Shown here piece by piece: positions 6,447 to 13,072 of a stretch of 13,435 nucleotides of DNA. The stretch's first letter is position 1; every line of letters starts with the position of its first letter. Source of the DNA: an uncultured Flavobacteriales bacterium. GTDB taxonomy: Bacteria > Bacteroidota > Bacteroidia > Flavobacteriales > Crocinitomicaceae. The notes under the pieces were generated by a model. It worked only from the letters and a program-made list of their open reading frames with translations, was not told where the DNA came from and did not search any database. The stretch is from assembly GCA_946478775.1 (NCBI GenBank), contig CAMLDR010000118.1, positions 1-13,435 on the forward strand, in the 5' to 3' direction. Position numbers and translations under genes: made by a program.

Positions 6447-6641
6447 ATGAAAACACAACTAGTTTATGCGGAGATCGATTTTGTAACTCCTACTATGCGA
6501 GAAGATATACTCGTACAAATTATTTCGGACATGGGCGTATTCATCGTTACCACTGAAGAGAACAGAAGACAGTACCCACTAGATTTCTATCCTTTGGGTG
6601 TGGAGGCGATGGAAGTGTATAATTTGGAATCAGAAGATTAG
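6447..6641 (+). CDS. Small acidic hypothetical protein
   Basis: A 64-aa acidic protein (MKTQLVYAEIDFVTPTMRE..., ending NLESED). The frame is open from an ATG at 6390, but the ATG at 6447 follows an A-rich leader (AAGAACAAACATC) and sits 33 bp after a plausible promoter, so it is preferred. There is no signal peptide or membrane segment. Size and charge recall small regulators, DNA mimics or antitoxins, but no family is recognised. It converges with the next gene and their stop codons overlap (6638-6641). It lies near the right attachment site, a common position for accessory cargo. Confidence 0.6.
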   Translation: MKTQLVYAEIDFVTPTMREDILVQIISDMGVFIVTTEENRRQYPLDFYPLGVEAMEVYNLESED

Positions 6642-6946
6642 CGATTGTTCCACCATCGTTCAATCAAGTCATTGGGGTAGACATTGATTTTCGTACCAAA
6701 GTCGTTCGTAAAATAGTAACAAGGAATGTTTTCATCTATACATATCGCTGTTAACTCTTGCCCCCACTTATAGTAAGTAGCAGTATCTCTACCTGTAGTC
6801 AGGTGGTGAAAAAATAACGAATTGTGATTTGGAACGTTCGGTGCAGGATATTTGCCCTTTCTTACAATTTGGTCTTTTCTTAATTCAGTGCAGTGCATAG
6901 TGAATAATATTTGGTTTCGGGTACTAAAATAGTAATTCTGTCCCAA
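6638..6946 (-). CDS. Hypothetical protein next to the right attachment site
   Basis: A soluble protein of up to 102 aa. The start is either the ATG at 6946 or the internal ATG at 6898 (86 aa). The second follows an A/T-rich leader with a weak -7-like box (TATTTTAG) and keeps the recognisably patterned part of the protein. The sequence is rich in aromatic residues and histidine (HNSLFFHHLTTGRDTATYYKWG, then PCYYFTNDFG) and ends in RWWNNR. No known family, signal peptide or membrane segment is evident. It is the last gene before the right tRNA copy, transcribed toward the element's interior, and overlaps the end of the convergent 64-aa gene by 4 bp. Its function is unknown. The position fits cargo. 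Confidence 0.62.
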   Translation of the reverse strand: MGQNYYFSTRNQILFTMHCTELRKDQIVRKGKYPAPNVPNHNSLFFHHLTTGRDTATYYKWGQELTAICIDENIPCYYFTNDFGTKINVYPNDLIERWWNNR

Positions 6947-6997
6947 ATTGCGTCCCCACTCTCACACTTCACACTCACTCTGAATCCATACCTCACT

Positions 6998-7031
6998 AAA
7001 AACAAAAGACCCACCATTTCTGATGAGTCTT
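6998..7031 (-). terminator. Terminator of the right tRNA-Arg gene
   Basis: On the minus strand AAGACTCATC (7031-7022) pairs over all 10 positions, two of them G-U, with GGTGGGTCTT (7015-7006) around a 6-nt loop. A T-rich run, TTGTTTTT, follows. It starts 5 nt after the discriminator base of the tRNA, so it should end tRNA transcription. It lies on the element side of the candidate attachment core. Confidence 0.8.
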
Positions 7032-7035
7032 GTTC

Positions 7036-7065
7036 GTGACCCCGGAGGGATTCTAACCCCCAACC
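7036..7065. repeat. Candidate attachment-site core, right end
   Basis: Exact 30-bp copy of positions 1-30, covering the tRNA-Arg T arm and 3' acceptor strand in the right copy. Under the simplest model this copy came with the element and rebuilt the tRNA gene on integration. The alternative exchange block on this side is 7084-7110. Confidence 0.6.
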
Positions 7066-7110
7066 GCTGGAGCCGAAATCCAGTGCGCTATACAGTTGCG
7101 CCACGGAGCC
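7037..7110 (-). tRNA. tRNA-Arg(UCG), right copy
   Basis: This is a complete minus-strand tRNA with the same acceptor, D and T arms as the left copy. Its anticodon stem is CTGGA/TCCAG around the loop TTTCGGC, anticodon TCG. CCA is not encoded. The 5' half and the upstream sequence join the chromosomal porZ region, so this is the copy driven by the original chromosomal promoter side. A strong hairpin terminator follows its 3' end (6998-7031). As in the left copy, T replaces G at position 19 and A replaces C at position 56, which would form a U-A tertiary pair. Confidence 0.92.
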
Positions 7111-7137
7111 TTTTTGATCAAGTTCATCAATCTTCCA

Positions 7138-7145
7138 CAAAATTA
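7138..7145 (-). promoter_or_regulatory. Candidate -7 box of the right tRNA-Arg gene
   Basis: The minus strand reads TAATTTTG, a full match to TAnnTTTG, 27 bp upstream of the first tRNA base. No well-spaced -33 TTTG is seen. Confidence 0.4.
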
Positions 7146-7179
7146 GTTCCTTTTTTCACTTCTCTTGCGATTTTTCCAA

Positions 7180-7187
7180 TAATTTTG
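7180..7187 (+). promoter_or_regulatory. Candidate -7 box of porZ
   Basis: TAATTTTG matches the Bacteroidota TAnnTTTG box. Transcription would begin at about 7194, so the ATG at 7194 would be leaderless while the ATG at 7221 would have a leader of about 27 nt. This supports the later start. No good -33 element is visible. Confidence 0.4.
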
Positions 7188-7220
7188 AAGAGTATGCGTT
7201 TATACACCAAAACAAATTTC

Positions 7221-9539
7221 ATGCGAAGTCTACTTTTACTGGTTTTAACGGGTTTATCCTCAGCTGCATTTGCACAGCTTGGAACAGGTCAATGGCGAAT
7301 GCATGTGGCTGCTTCACAGGCAATTGATGTGGCTTATGGCGACGGACTTGTCATGGCCGCATTGAAGACCGGCGTGATCGAATACGATGAAGCTGCCGGA
7401 GAAACTAAAATTTACAATGACCAGAACGGACTTTCGGATATTATCGTTTCCTGCATCACTTACCATCCGGGAACCAAATCTTTTTTCATTGGATACGACA
7501 ACGGAAACATAGATCAGCTTTATTCTGACGGAAGTATCGTGAATATTCCGGCAGTGAAACTGGCTTCCATTACGGGAAATAAGCGGATCAATAGTTTTAC
7601 GGCCAGAAATGGAAGAGTCTATGCCGCTACCGGATTTGCGATCATCGTCCTGGATCCCATTAAGCACGAAGTAAAAGACACGTATAACCCTTTCTCGGTT
7701 CCCAAAAATTACCAGTCCATTCTGTTTGCGCACGATTCCATTTATGCATTGCACAATGACGGAATGGTGAAGGCATTTGAAAACAACCCCTTACTGGGAA
7801 ATCCGAATAACTGGAGTGAAGATACCCGCGTGGATATACCAGCATTGGACGTTTCTTACATCAAAGCCGGTGTCTACAACGGGGATTTATACGTTCTTGC
7901 AAGAAAACAGACATTTGGCGGCGATTCGATCATGAAAGTTACTTCAGGCGGATTGCAGGAATTTATCGGCCACCAGTTTAGTATGGAGATTGTGAATTTC
8001 CAGATTGTCAACGATAAGTTCGGAGTGAGCTTTTCAGATTCTTACCTGCTCTTTAATGAAGACGGGTCGATTTATTTCGGAATCTCCAATTACTCGAATC
8101 CGGCCCCGGAAATCCGCTCAGTTGCTTTTGGCGGAAACAGTTATTGGGTGGCAGACAATAAAAACGGATTGGTTAAATACGATTCTTTCGGAACTTCAAA
8201 AATGATCTCCAGAGAAGGGCCTCCAAAAAATGATTTCTTCAGCATCAATGGAAATGCAGGAAAAATGGTTGTTACTGCAGGAACAATTGACCGCGTATCG
8301 TTGAATTTTAATCTCCCGGCAGCTTATACCATGAAAGAGGAAGAATGGACTTTGTTTGACAAATCCAATCAGGCAGCCTTGTGGACAAATGGAGTGTGGG
8401 ACATCGGTACTGCAGCAATTAACCCGAAAAACGAGGAGGAAGTTGCACTCGGAGGCTATTGTCTGAATGGGGTTAGTATTGTGAATGGCTCAACGATTAC
8501 CAATGTTTACGGAGCTTCTAATTCTATTTTGGAAAACACGGCTTTGGGCAACAATATGACTTGTATCACCAGTTTGGATTACGACGAAGACGGGAACTTA
8601 TGGGTGGTCAATGCATATTCTTCGAAAATATTGAAAGTGCGGGCTGCTGATGGGACCTGGTATGCCATGTCATCCAATCCCTTGATCACAAATGCTTATG
8701 CTTCCGAGTTGGCAATCGACTATAACGGAAATAAATGGGTGGGCATTTATGGAAAAGGACTGATGGGCTATAAAGACAACGGTACCATTTCGAATCCTGC
8801 AGATGATATTATCCGGGTGATGCAAACCGGGGAAGGGTCCGGGAATATGCCTTCGGATAATGTAACTGCAATAGCGGTGGATTTTGATAACGAAATCTGG
8901 GTAGGAACAGATAATGGTTTAGCAGTGCTGTATAACAGTGAGGGAATTTTTAATACGGCAGGAACTACAGATGTTTCACGCATTTTAGTGACCTATGACG
9001 GGAATGTCGAATTGCTTTTAGGGACTTCTTATATTTCGGATATTGAAGTGGACGGAGGGAACAGAAAATGGATTGGCACAGCCGAATCGGGAGTGTTCCT
9101 TATTTCTGCCGATGGACAGGAAGTCATTGCAAACTTCAATAAAGAGAATTCACCGATCATCTCCAATGTAGTTTTAGATATGGAATTCAATCACCTGACG
9201 GGTGAGTTGTTTATCATCACAGATAATGGGATGGTATCTTACCGCACGGATGCATCGTATGAAGATCCGGATTATGCTTCAACAACCGTTTTCCCGAATC
9301 CTGTGAAACCGGAATTTTCCGGACCGATCACCATCCAGGGAATCCAATACGGAAGTGACGTGAAGATAACGGATGCAGCCGGGAATTTAGTCTATAAAAC
9401 CACTTCGAATGGAGGAACTGCAACCTGGAATGGGAAAAGGCTCACCGGTGAGGATGTTAGTTCGGGAGTTTATTTTATTTGGACAGCTCCAACCGAAGGG
9501 AAAGGAAAGAAGGTAGGAAAAGTAGTAGTTATCCGATGA
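7221..9539 (+). CDS. porZ: Type IX secretion system protein PorZ (beta-propeller)
   Basis: A 772-aa exported protein. PorZ is a surface component of the type IX secretion attachment complex, which processes sorting-signal proteins and links them to A-LPS. The signal peptide MRSLLLLVLTGLSSAAFAQ is followed by the PorZ start LGTGQWRMHV and family-typical segments such as GYDNGNIDQLYSDGSIVNI and ATGFAIIVLDPIKHEVKDTY. Two beta-propeller regions fill most of the protein, with two-component-propeller motifs (DEDGNLWVVN, DNEIWVGTDNGLAVL). The last 83 residues or so form a T9SS sorting domain (VFPNPV at its start, DAAGNLVY, SSGVYF, ending KVVVIR). The frame is open back into the tRNA gene, but only the ATGs at 7194 and 7221 are sensible; 7221 is preferred because of the signal peptide and the -7 box. 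It overlaps recO by 4 bp. Confidence 0.92.
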   Translation: MRSLLLLVLTGLSSAAFAQLGTGQWRMHVAASQAIDVAYGDGLVMAALKTGVIEYDEAAGETKIYNDQNGLSDIIVSCITYHPGTKSFFIGYDNGNIDQLYSDGSIVNIPAVKLASITGNKRINSFTARNGRVYAATGFAIIVLDPIKHEVKDTYNPFSVPKNYQSILFAHDSIYALHNDGMVKAFENNPLLGNPNNWSEDTRVDIPALDVSYIKAGVYNGDLYVLARKQTFGGDSIMKVTSGGLQEFIGHQFSMEIVNFQIVNDKFGVSFSDSYLLFNEDGSIYFGISNYSNPAPEIRSVAFGGNSYWVADNKNGLVKYDSFGTSKMISREGPPKNDFFSINGNAGKMVVTAGTIDRVSLNFNLPAAYTMKEEEWTLFDKSNQAALWTNGVWDIGTAAINPKNEEEVALGGYCLNGVSIVNGSTITNVYGASNSILENTALGNNMTCITSLDYDEDGNLWVVNAYSSKILKVRAADGTWYAMSSNPLITNAYASELAIDYNGNKWVGIYGKGLMGYKDNGTISNPADDIIRVMQTGEGSGNMPSDNVTAIAVDFDNEIWVGTDNGLAVLYNSEGIFNTAGTTDVSRILVTYDGNVELLLGTSYISDIEVDGGNRKWIGTAESGVFLISADGQEVIANFNKENSPIISNVVLDMEFNHLTGELFIITDNGMVSYRTDASYEDPDYASTTVFPNPVKPEFSGPITIQGIQYGSDVKITDAAGNLVYKTTSNGGTATWNGKRLTGEDVSSGVYFIWTAPTEGKGKKVGKVVVIR

Positions 9540-10243
9540 AAATTACGGATGAGGCGGTTGTTTTATCCCGTTTGCCTTATTCTGAAACCAGTTTAATTGT
9601 CAATCTTTTTACCCTGGAGTCAGGACTTCAAACGTTCTTGTTTCAGGGAGCTAAAAAGAAAAAAGGCCTGATCCTGTTTCCATTGGAATTGGTGGAGATT
9701 ACCTATTACAAGCGAAATGACAGCAGTTTACTGAAACTAACTGAAATGCAGAGCCTCGAACCTTTGCATCACCTGCTGGACAACCCGCTGAAATCAAGTA
9801 TCGCTTTTTTTGTTTCGGAGTTAATGATGATCTGCCTGAGGGACAATCACCAGGATAAGAAGTTGTTCCGGTTTTTGAGCGATGAGATCCATTGGCTGAA
9901 TATGACGGAAGAACTCAGCAATTACCTGGTTTGGTTTTTAGCGCAGGTTTCCAGGCTGGAAGGTTTTCAACCGGAAGTTCAAAGCAGGAATCCGAAATAT
10001 TTTGAATTGCAGGAGGGAAAATTCACCGATGAACTGCCATTTATGCCGGCGTACCTGGAAGAACCCTGGCTGCATTGGCTCACAGACAGCCTCAGCTATG
10101 AAAAAACGGATTTCCTGGCACTTTCCATTCCCAAAGAAGAGCGGGTGAAATTGATTGATGCCTGGCTGGAGTATTATCAATTCCATGTAAGCGGTATGCG
10201 TAAAATGAAATCACTGGAGGTAATTCGGACTGTTTTCAGTTAA
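9536..10243 (+). CDS. recO: DNA repair protein RecO
   Basis: A 235-aa recombination mediator. RecO anneals single strands and, with RecR, loads RecA onto SSB-coated DNA in the RecF pathway. The N-terminal OB fold (about 1-80) is recognisable from MKITDEAVVLSRLPYSETSLIVNLFT and FLFQGAKKKKGLILFPLELVEITYYKR. The rest is the helical RecO C-terminal domain. No cysteines of a zinc finger are present, which is not rare in the family. The frame runs upstream to 9479 inside porZ, but the ATG at 9536 overlaps the porZ stop as ATGA. It starts the conserved N-terminus and implies translational coupling. The length is normal. A hairpin follows the stop, convergent to the ABC-F gene. Confidence 0.93.
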   Translation: MKITDEAVVLSRLPYSETSLIVNLFTLESGLQTFLFQGAKKKKGLILFPLELVEITYYKRNDSSLLKLTEMQSLEPLHHLLDNPLKSSIAFFVSELMMICLRDNHQDKKLFRFLSDEIHWLNMTEELSNYLVWFLAQVSRLEGFQPEVQSRNPKYFELQEGKFTDELPFMPAYLEEPWLHWLTDSLSYEKTDFLALSIPKEERVKLIDAWLEYYQFHVSGMRKMKSLEVIRTVFS

Positions 10244-10245
10244 TG

Positions 10246-10280
10246 GAAAGTGGATTCAGGTGAAGACTTTCTTTTCGTTA
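10246..10280 (+). terminator. Candidate terminator after recO
   Basis: GAAAGT (10246-10251) pairs with ACTTTC (10266-10271), and an inner TTC/GAA stem supports the loop. TTTTCGTT follows at once. It starts 3 bp after the recO stop, in the gap between two convergent genes. The remaining gap up to 10328 is T-rich on the plus strand. Confidence 0.5.
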
Positions 10281-10328
10281 AACCAAATAGATTTTTCTTC
10301 TTTTCAATTATAAATTCTCATTTTTCAA

Positions 10329-11963
10329 TTATTTCCTTTCTATCTCCTTCAAATTCTCCATTTTCTTCGTTGCTAGGAAACCATTGATGTCGTCAAAATG
10401 GGTTTTCACCCGCTTGTTTCCAAACTCATATACTTTGGTTACCAGCCCGTCCAGGAAATCCCGGTCATGGGAAACCAAAATAAGTGTTCCGTCAAAAGCA
10501 TTCAGGGCATCCTTGATAATATCCTTGGTTTTCATGTCCAAATGATTGGTGGGCTCATCCAGGATCAGCAAATTGACAGGTTCCAATAATAATTTGATTA
10601 GTGCCAAACGTGTTTTTTCTCCCCCTGAAAGCACTTTCACCTTTTTGGTAGAAGTATCTCCTCCAAACATGAAAGCACCCAGCAGATCCTTTATTTTAGT
10701 GCGAATCTCGCCTTCGGCAATCCGGTCAATGGTTTCAAAGATTGTCAACTCTTCATCCAGTAAAGAGGCCTGGTTTTGAGCAAAATACCCGATTTGAACA
10801 TTGTGGCCCAATTCCAGGTTTCCTTCAAAACCGATTTCTTTCATAATCGCTTTCACCAGGGTCGATTTTCCTTCTCCGTTCCTTCCCACAAAAGCTACTT
10901 TTTCGCCACGTTCAATGGTTACATTTACATCCGAGAATACGGTGTGATTGTCGTATTTTTTGGTCAATTCCGTAATAACAACCGGGTAGGATCCGGCGCG
11001 CGGAGCAGGAGGGAACTTTAAGCGCAAAGCAGAATTATCTACTTCATCCACTTCAATGATATCCAGTTTTTCAAGCATCTTCACCCGCGATTGCACCTGC
11101 AGGGTTTTGGAATAAGTTCCTTTGAAACGTTCAATGAATTCGGTGGTCTCGGCAATGAATTTTTGCTGCTCTTCGTATTGTTTCTGTTGTTGTGTTCTTC
11201 TTTCCTTGCGCAATTCCAGGTAATGGGAGTACTTCGCTTTGTAATCGTAGATGCGGCCCATCGTTACTTCTATCGTACGATTGGTGATTGCATCCACAAA
11301 TGCCCGGTCATGGGAAATAACAACCACTGCTTTTGCACTGTTTACCAGGAAATCCTCCAGCCATTGGATCGATTCGATGTCCATGTGGTTGGTTGGCTCA
11401 TCCAAAAGGATCAGATCGGGTTTTTGCAGGAGGATTTTTGCCAATTCGATCCGCATTCTCCATCCTCCACTGAATTCAGAAGTGGATCTGGTAAAATCCT
11501 CTCGTTCAAAGCCCATTCCTTTTAGCACCTTTTCAACTTCTCCGTCGTAATTGATCTCTTCAATCGAATAAAACTTTTCACTTAATTCGGAAACACGTTC
11601 GATCAGTTTCATGTAGTCATCCGAATCGTAATCCGTTCGAACGGTTAATTGCTGATTTAGTTCCTCAATTTCATCGCGCATGGCGAAAATTCCCGAGAAA
11701 GCCTTGCTTGTTTCTTCAAAAACGGTACAATTATCTTCGGTCAATAAATGCTGGGGCAAGTAGGCAATCACTGCGTCTTTGGGAGCAGAAACACCACCCT
11801 TGGTTGCTTTATTTACACCTGCAAGGATTTTCAGCAAGGTCGACTTCCCGGCACCGTTTTTCCCCATCAATGCAATTTTGTCCGTGTCATTAATGACAAA
11901 AGAAACATCGCTGAATAAAACTTTCCCGCTGAATTCTACCGTTACATTATCTACTGAGATCAT
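10329..11963 (-). CDS. ABC-F family ATP-binding protein
   Basis: A 544-aa cytosolic protein with two ATP-binding cassettes and no membrane domain, the layout of ABC-F translation factors that act at the ribosomal E site. Cassette 1 has Walker A GKNGAGKST (34-42), signature FSGGWRMRIELAK (about 164-176), Walker B LILLDEPTNH (184-193) and switch SHDR (217-220). A charged linker with the P-site-tRNA-interaction motif spans about 240-305. Cassette 2 has Walker A GRNGEGKST (360-368), signature LSGGEKTRLAL (445-455) and Walker B LLILDEPTNHLD (465-476). The frame is open to 12050, but a -7 box at 12023-12030 lies downstream of that ATG and MISVDNVTVEF at 11963 is the normal family N-terminus. Size and linker fit the housekeeping YbiT/EttA-like branch better than antibiotic-resistance types. 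I leave the symbol empty. Confidence 0.93.
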   Translation of the reverse strand: MISVDNVTVEFSGKVLFSDVSFVINDTDKIALMGKNGAGKSTLLKILAGVNKATKGGVSAPKDAVIAYLPQHLLTEDNCTVFEETSKAFSGIFAMRDEIEELNQQLTVRTDYDSDDYMKLIERVSELSEKFYSIEEINYDGEVEKVLKGMGFEREDFTRSTSEFSGGWRMRIELAKILLQKPDLILLDEPTNHMDIESIQWLEDFLVNSAKAVVVISHDRAFVDAITNRTIEVTMGRIYDYKAKYSHYLELRKERRTQQQKQYEEQQKFIAETTEFIERFKGTYSKTLQVQSRVKMLEKLDIIEVDEVDNSALRLKFPPAPRAGSYPVVITELTKKYDNHTVFSDVNVTIERGEKVAFVGRNGEGKSTLVKAIMKEIGFEGNLELGHNVQIGYFAQNQASLLDEELTIFETIDRIAEGEIRTKIKDLLGAFMFGGDTSTKKVKVLSGGEKTRLALIKLLLEPVNLLILDEPTNHLDMKTKDIIKDALNAFDGTLILVSHDRDFLDGLVTKVYEFGNKRVKTHFDDINGFLATKKMENLKEIERK

Positions 11964-12022
11964 ATTTTCTTCTTTGTGATGAAGTGCCTGTTTAGTGCCT
12001 GCTTCGTCCGTTTTTGGAGGTG

Positions 12023-12030
12023 CAAAGGTA
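12023..12030 (-). promoter_or_regulatory. -7 box of the ABC-F gene
   Basis: The minus strand reads TACCTTTG, an exact TAnnTTTG match, 59 bp before the ATG at 11963. It lies inside the longer open frame that begins at 12050 and so argues against that start. The leader it defines contains the 8-mer CAGGCACT twice (minus strand, 12001-11994 and 11990-11983). Confidence 0.5.
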
Positions 12031-12064
12031 CTGACAACTTTGGAATTCACATGAAATCAGGTAA

Positions 12065-12087
12065 AATAAAAGATGCAGGATATTCCT
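12065..12087 (-). terminator. Weak candidate terminator after the 143-aa gene
   Basis: On the minus strand CAGGA-ATA-TCCTG (12087-12075) is followed by CATCTTTTATTTT, 22 bp beyond the stop at 12109. The stem is only 5 bp with a 3-nt loop, so it may be inefficient. Confidence 0.3.
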
Positions 12088-12108
12088 GTGATCAATCAGT
12101 CCGGGCAA

Positions 12109-12540
12109 TTAGAAATCTTCCCAATTATATCCTTTGGCCAACTGTGTCCAAGGAAGTGTTTTCAGTTGATCAAGAACGGATTCTTCTATTGGAAAAGCAT
12201 AGTGATCCTGTAACCAAACTACAGTTAATTCCGAGTAATCTCCCAAACCTCGAATGGACTGATGACATCTCAATACGGCCATACAGATTGTTTCCGGTAA
12301 GGAGACCGGATCACCGAAAGGGTAGCGTCCTTCGTAAGGAATAGGAGTAAGTTTTGGTTCAATCAGGTGTGTTGGGTTTTCTTTATCGAGTTCCCTGGCC
12401 TTTTCAAGCGCACGATTTAAAATCTGATTGTTTATGCGATCAAAAGGGATTCCTTCTATTAACCCATCATACGTTTTCCATTGTGATAATTGAGTGATTT
12501 TTACTGTCAAATCCTTTGCCACCGTAATTTCTTCTCTCAT
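12109..12540 (-). CDS. Hypothetical protein
   Basis: A 143-aa protein without signal peptide, membrane segment or a catalytic motif I can name. Notable stretches are a central Pro-rich part (IEPKLTPIPYEGRYPFGDPVSLPETI) and an aromatic C-terminal part (LTVVWLQDHYAFPIEESVLDQLKTLPW, ending GYNWEDF). Codon use and G+C content resemble the flanking chromosomal genes, not the element. The ATG at 12540 is well supported: the minus strand has TACATTTG, an exact -7 box match, at 12567-12560, giving a short leader. It lies upstream of the ABC-F gene on the same strand, but that gene has its own -7 box, so they need not form an operon. It may be a conserved hypothetical; no function is assigned. Confidence 0.8.
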   Translation of the reverse strand: MREEITVAKDLTVKITQLSQWKTYDGLIEGIPFDRINNQILNRALEKARELDKENPTHLIEPKLTPIPYEGRYPFGDPVSLPETICMAVLRCHQSIRGLGDYSELTVVWLQDHYAFPIEESVLDQLKTLPWTQLAKGYNWEDF

Positions 12541-12559
12541 GTGCCTTTTTGATGAGAGT

Positions 12560-12567
12560 CAAATGTA
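12560..12567 (-). promoter_or_regulatory. -7 box of the 143-aa gene
   Basis: The minus strand reads TACATTTG, a full match to TAnnTTTG, 19 bp before the ATG at 12540. A well-spaced -33 TTTG is not evident. Confidence 0.45.
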
Positions 12568-12595
12568 TGAAAATCAAGCAAGAAAAGATTTTCAG

Positions 12596-12629
12596 CAACA
12601 AAAAAGGTTACTTCTTGCAAGTAACCTTT
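12596..12629 (-). terminator. Rho-independent terminator of the small membrane protein gene
   Basis: AAAGGTTACTT (12603-12613) and AAGTAACCTTT (12619-12629) form a perfect 11-bp stem with a 5-nt loop. On the minus strand it is followed by TTTGTTG, continuing the U-rich 3' side. It starts 22 bp beyond the stop at 12652. On the plus strand the following run is weaker (CCATTTTT), so it serves mainly the minus-strand gene. Confidence 0.85.
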
Positions 12630-12651
12630 CCATTTTTAGAGTAGTAGTTTA

Positions 12652-12933
12652 TTATACAACGAAGATGACGATTAAATCCACTAATACATTGACAATGAAT
12701 GCATTTAGTATCCATCTCATTGGAGCTACTGCCAGAAGCAGACTTAAGGTTGTCATGGTTGGAATAATTACTGAGATCAAAGCCCATGTATGGAGTGCGG
12801 CTCCGTAATTCATGGTGACGCCGCCTAAACATCCTATAATTAGTAATGAGATCGCAATAACTCCAAATCGATATTCAGTTGCCAGATTTTCGAGTTTCAT
12901 CCAGGTACTTTGTTTTATTTCATGTGTTTTCAT
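12652..12933 (-). CDS. Small three-helix membrane protein
   Basis: A 93-aa predicted inner-membrane protein with three hydrophobic segments: about 23-43 (FGVIAISLLIIGCLGGVTMNYG), 50-70 (WALISVIIPTMTTLSLLLAV) and 73-93 (WILNAFIVNVLVDLIVIFVV). The N-terminal 20 residues are charged and cytosolic in character. The frame continues upstream to an ATG at 12978, but the start at 12933 (MKTHEIKQSTW) removes an unpatterned extension and follows an A/G-rich leader (AATCAGAAGGTT). It is a single gene with a strong terminator after its stop, and it is divergent from the outer-membrane gene at 13073. I do not recognise the family. Small membrane proteins of this kind are often stress or envelope accessory proteins, but there is no specific evidence here. 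Confidence 0.78.
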   Translation of the reverse strand: MKTHEIKQSTWMKLENLATEYRFGVIAISLLIIGCLGGVTMNYGAALHTWALISVIIPTMTTLSLLLAVAPMRWILNAFIVNVLVDLIVIFVV

Positions 12934-13037
12934 AACCTTCTGATTTTGTTTAACAAAGGTCCGGATGAATGAAACCAATTAAAATGAGCCAAATCACAAA
13001 AAAAGTTGATTTATCTCATCTTTTTCGAGTACTTGTT

Positions 13038-13045
13038 TATATTTG
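13038..13045 (+). promoter_or_regulatory. -7 box of the outer-membrane protein gene
   Basis: TATATTTG is an exact TAnnTTTG match, 27 bp before the ATG at 13073. No -33 TTTG with standard spacing is clear. Confidence 0.5.
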
Positions 13046-13072
13046 ATCAAGCAATAAAATAAAAAGTTGATT

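Larger units (their letters stand above)
1..7065. mobile_element. Small tRNA-Arg-integrated element (satellite-like)
   Basis: About 7.0 kb lies between two direct copies of a tRNA-Arg gene. It contains a tyrosine recombinase immediately inside the left copy, an XRE repressor, a VapE-like AAA+ ATPase and about seven small genes without recognised function. No capsid, tail, portal, relaxase or conjugation gene is visible. The genes to the right (porZ, recO, ABC-F) are ordinary chromosomal functions. This layout is known from phage satellites and small integrative plasmids that use a VapE-type helicase for replication. The boundaries assume recombination within the 30-bp identical block at each end. 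Sequence left of position 1 is not visible, so a larger or composite element cannot be excluded. Confidence 0.75.

Noticed and set aside
6962..6975. Tandem TCACACT repeats near the right end, considered as integrase arm sites
   Set aside because: Only 7 bp, low complexity and no match to the 22-bp repeats at the left end.
7023..7193. Open frame extending porZ upstream through the tRNA-Arg gene
   Set aside because: The extension is translated tRNA and leader sequence. The signal peptide and the -7 box place the start at 7221 or at most 7194.
10398..11979. Several plus-strand frames of 60-144 codons opposite the ABC-F gene
   Set aside because: Antisense shadows of a strongly conserved gene, with no signals of their own.
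11964..12050. 29-residue N-terminal extension of the ABC-F protein
   Set aside because: It precedes the family's normal N-terminus, and a -7 box lies inside it.
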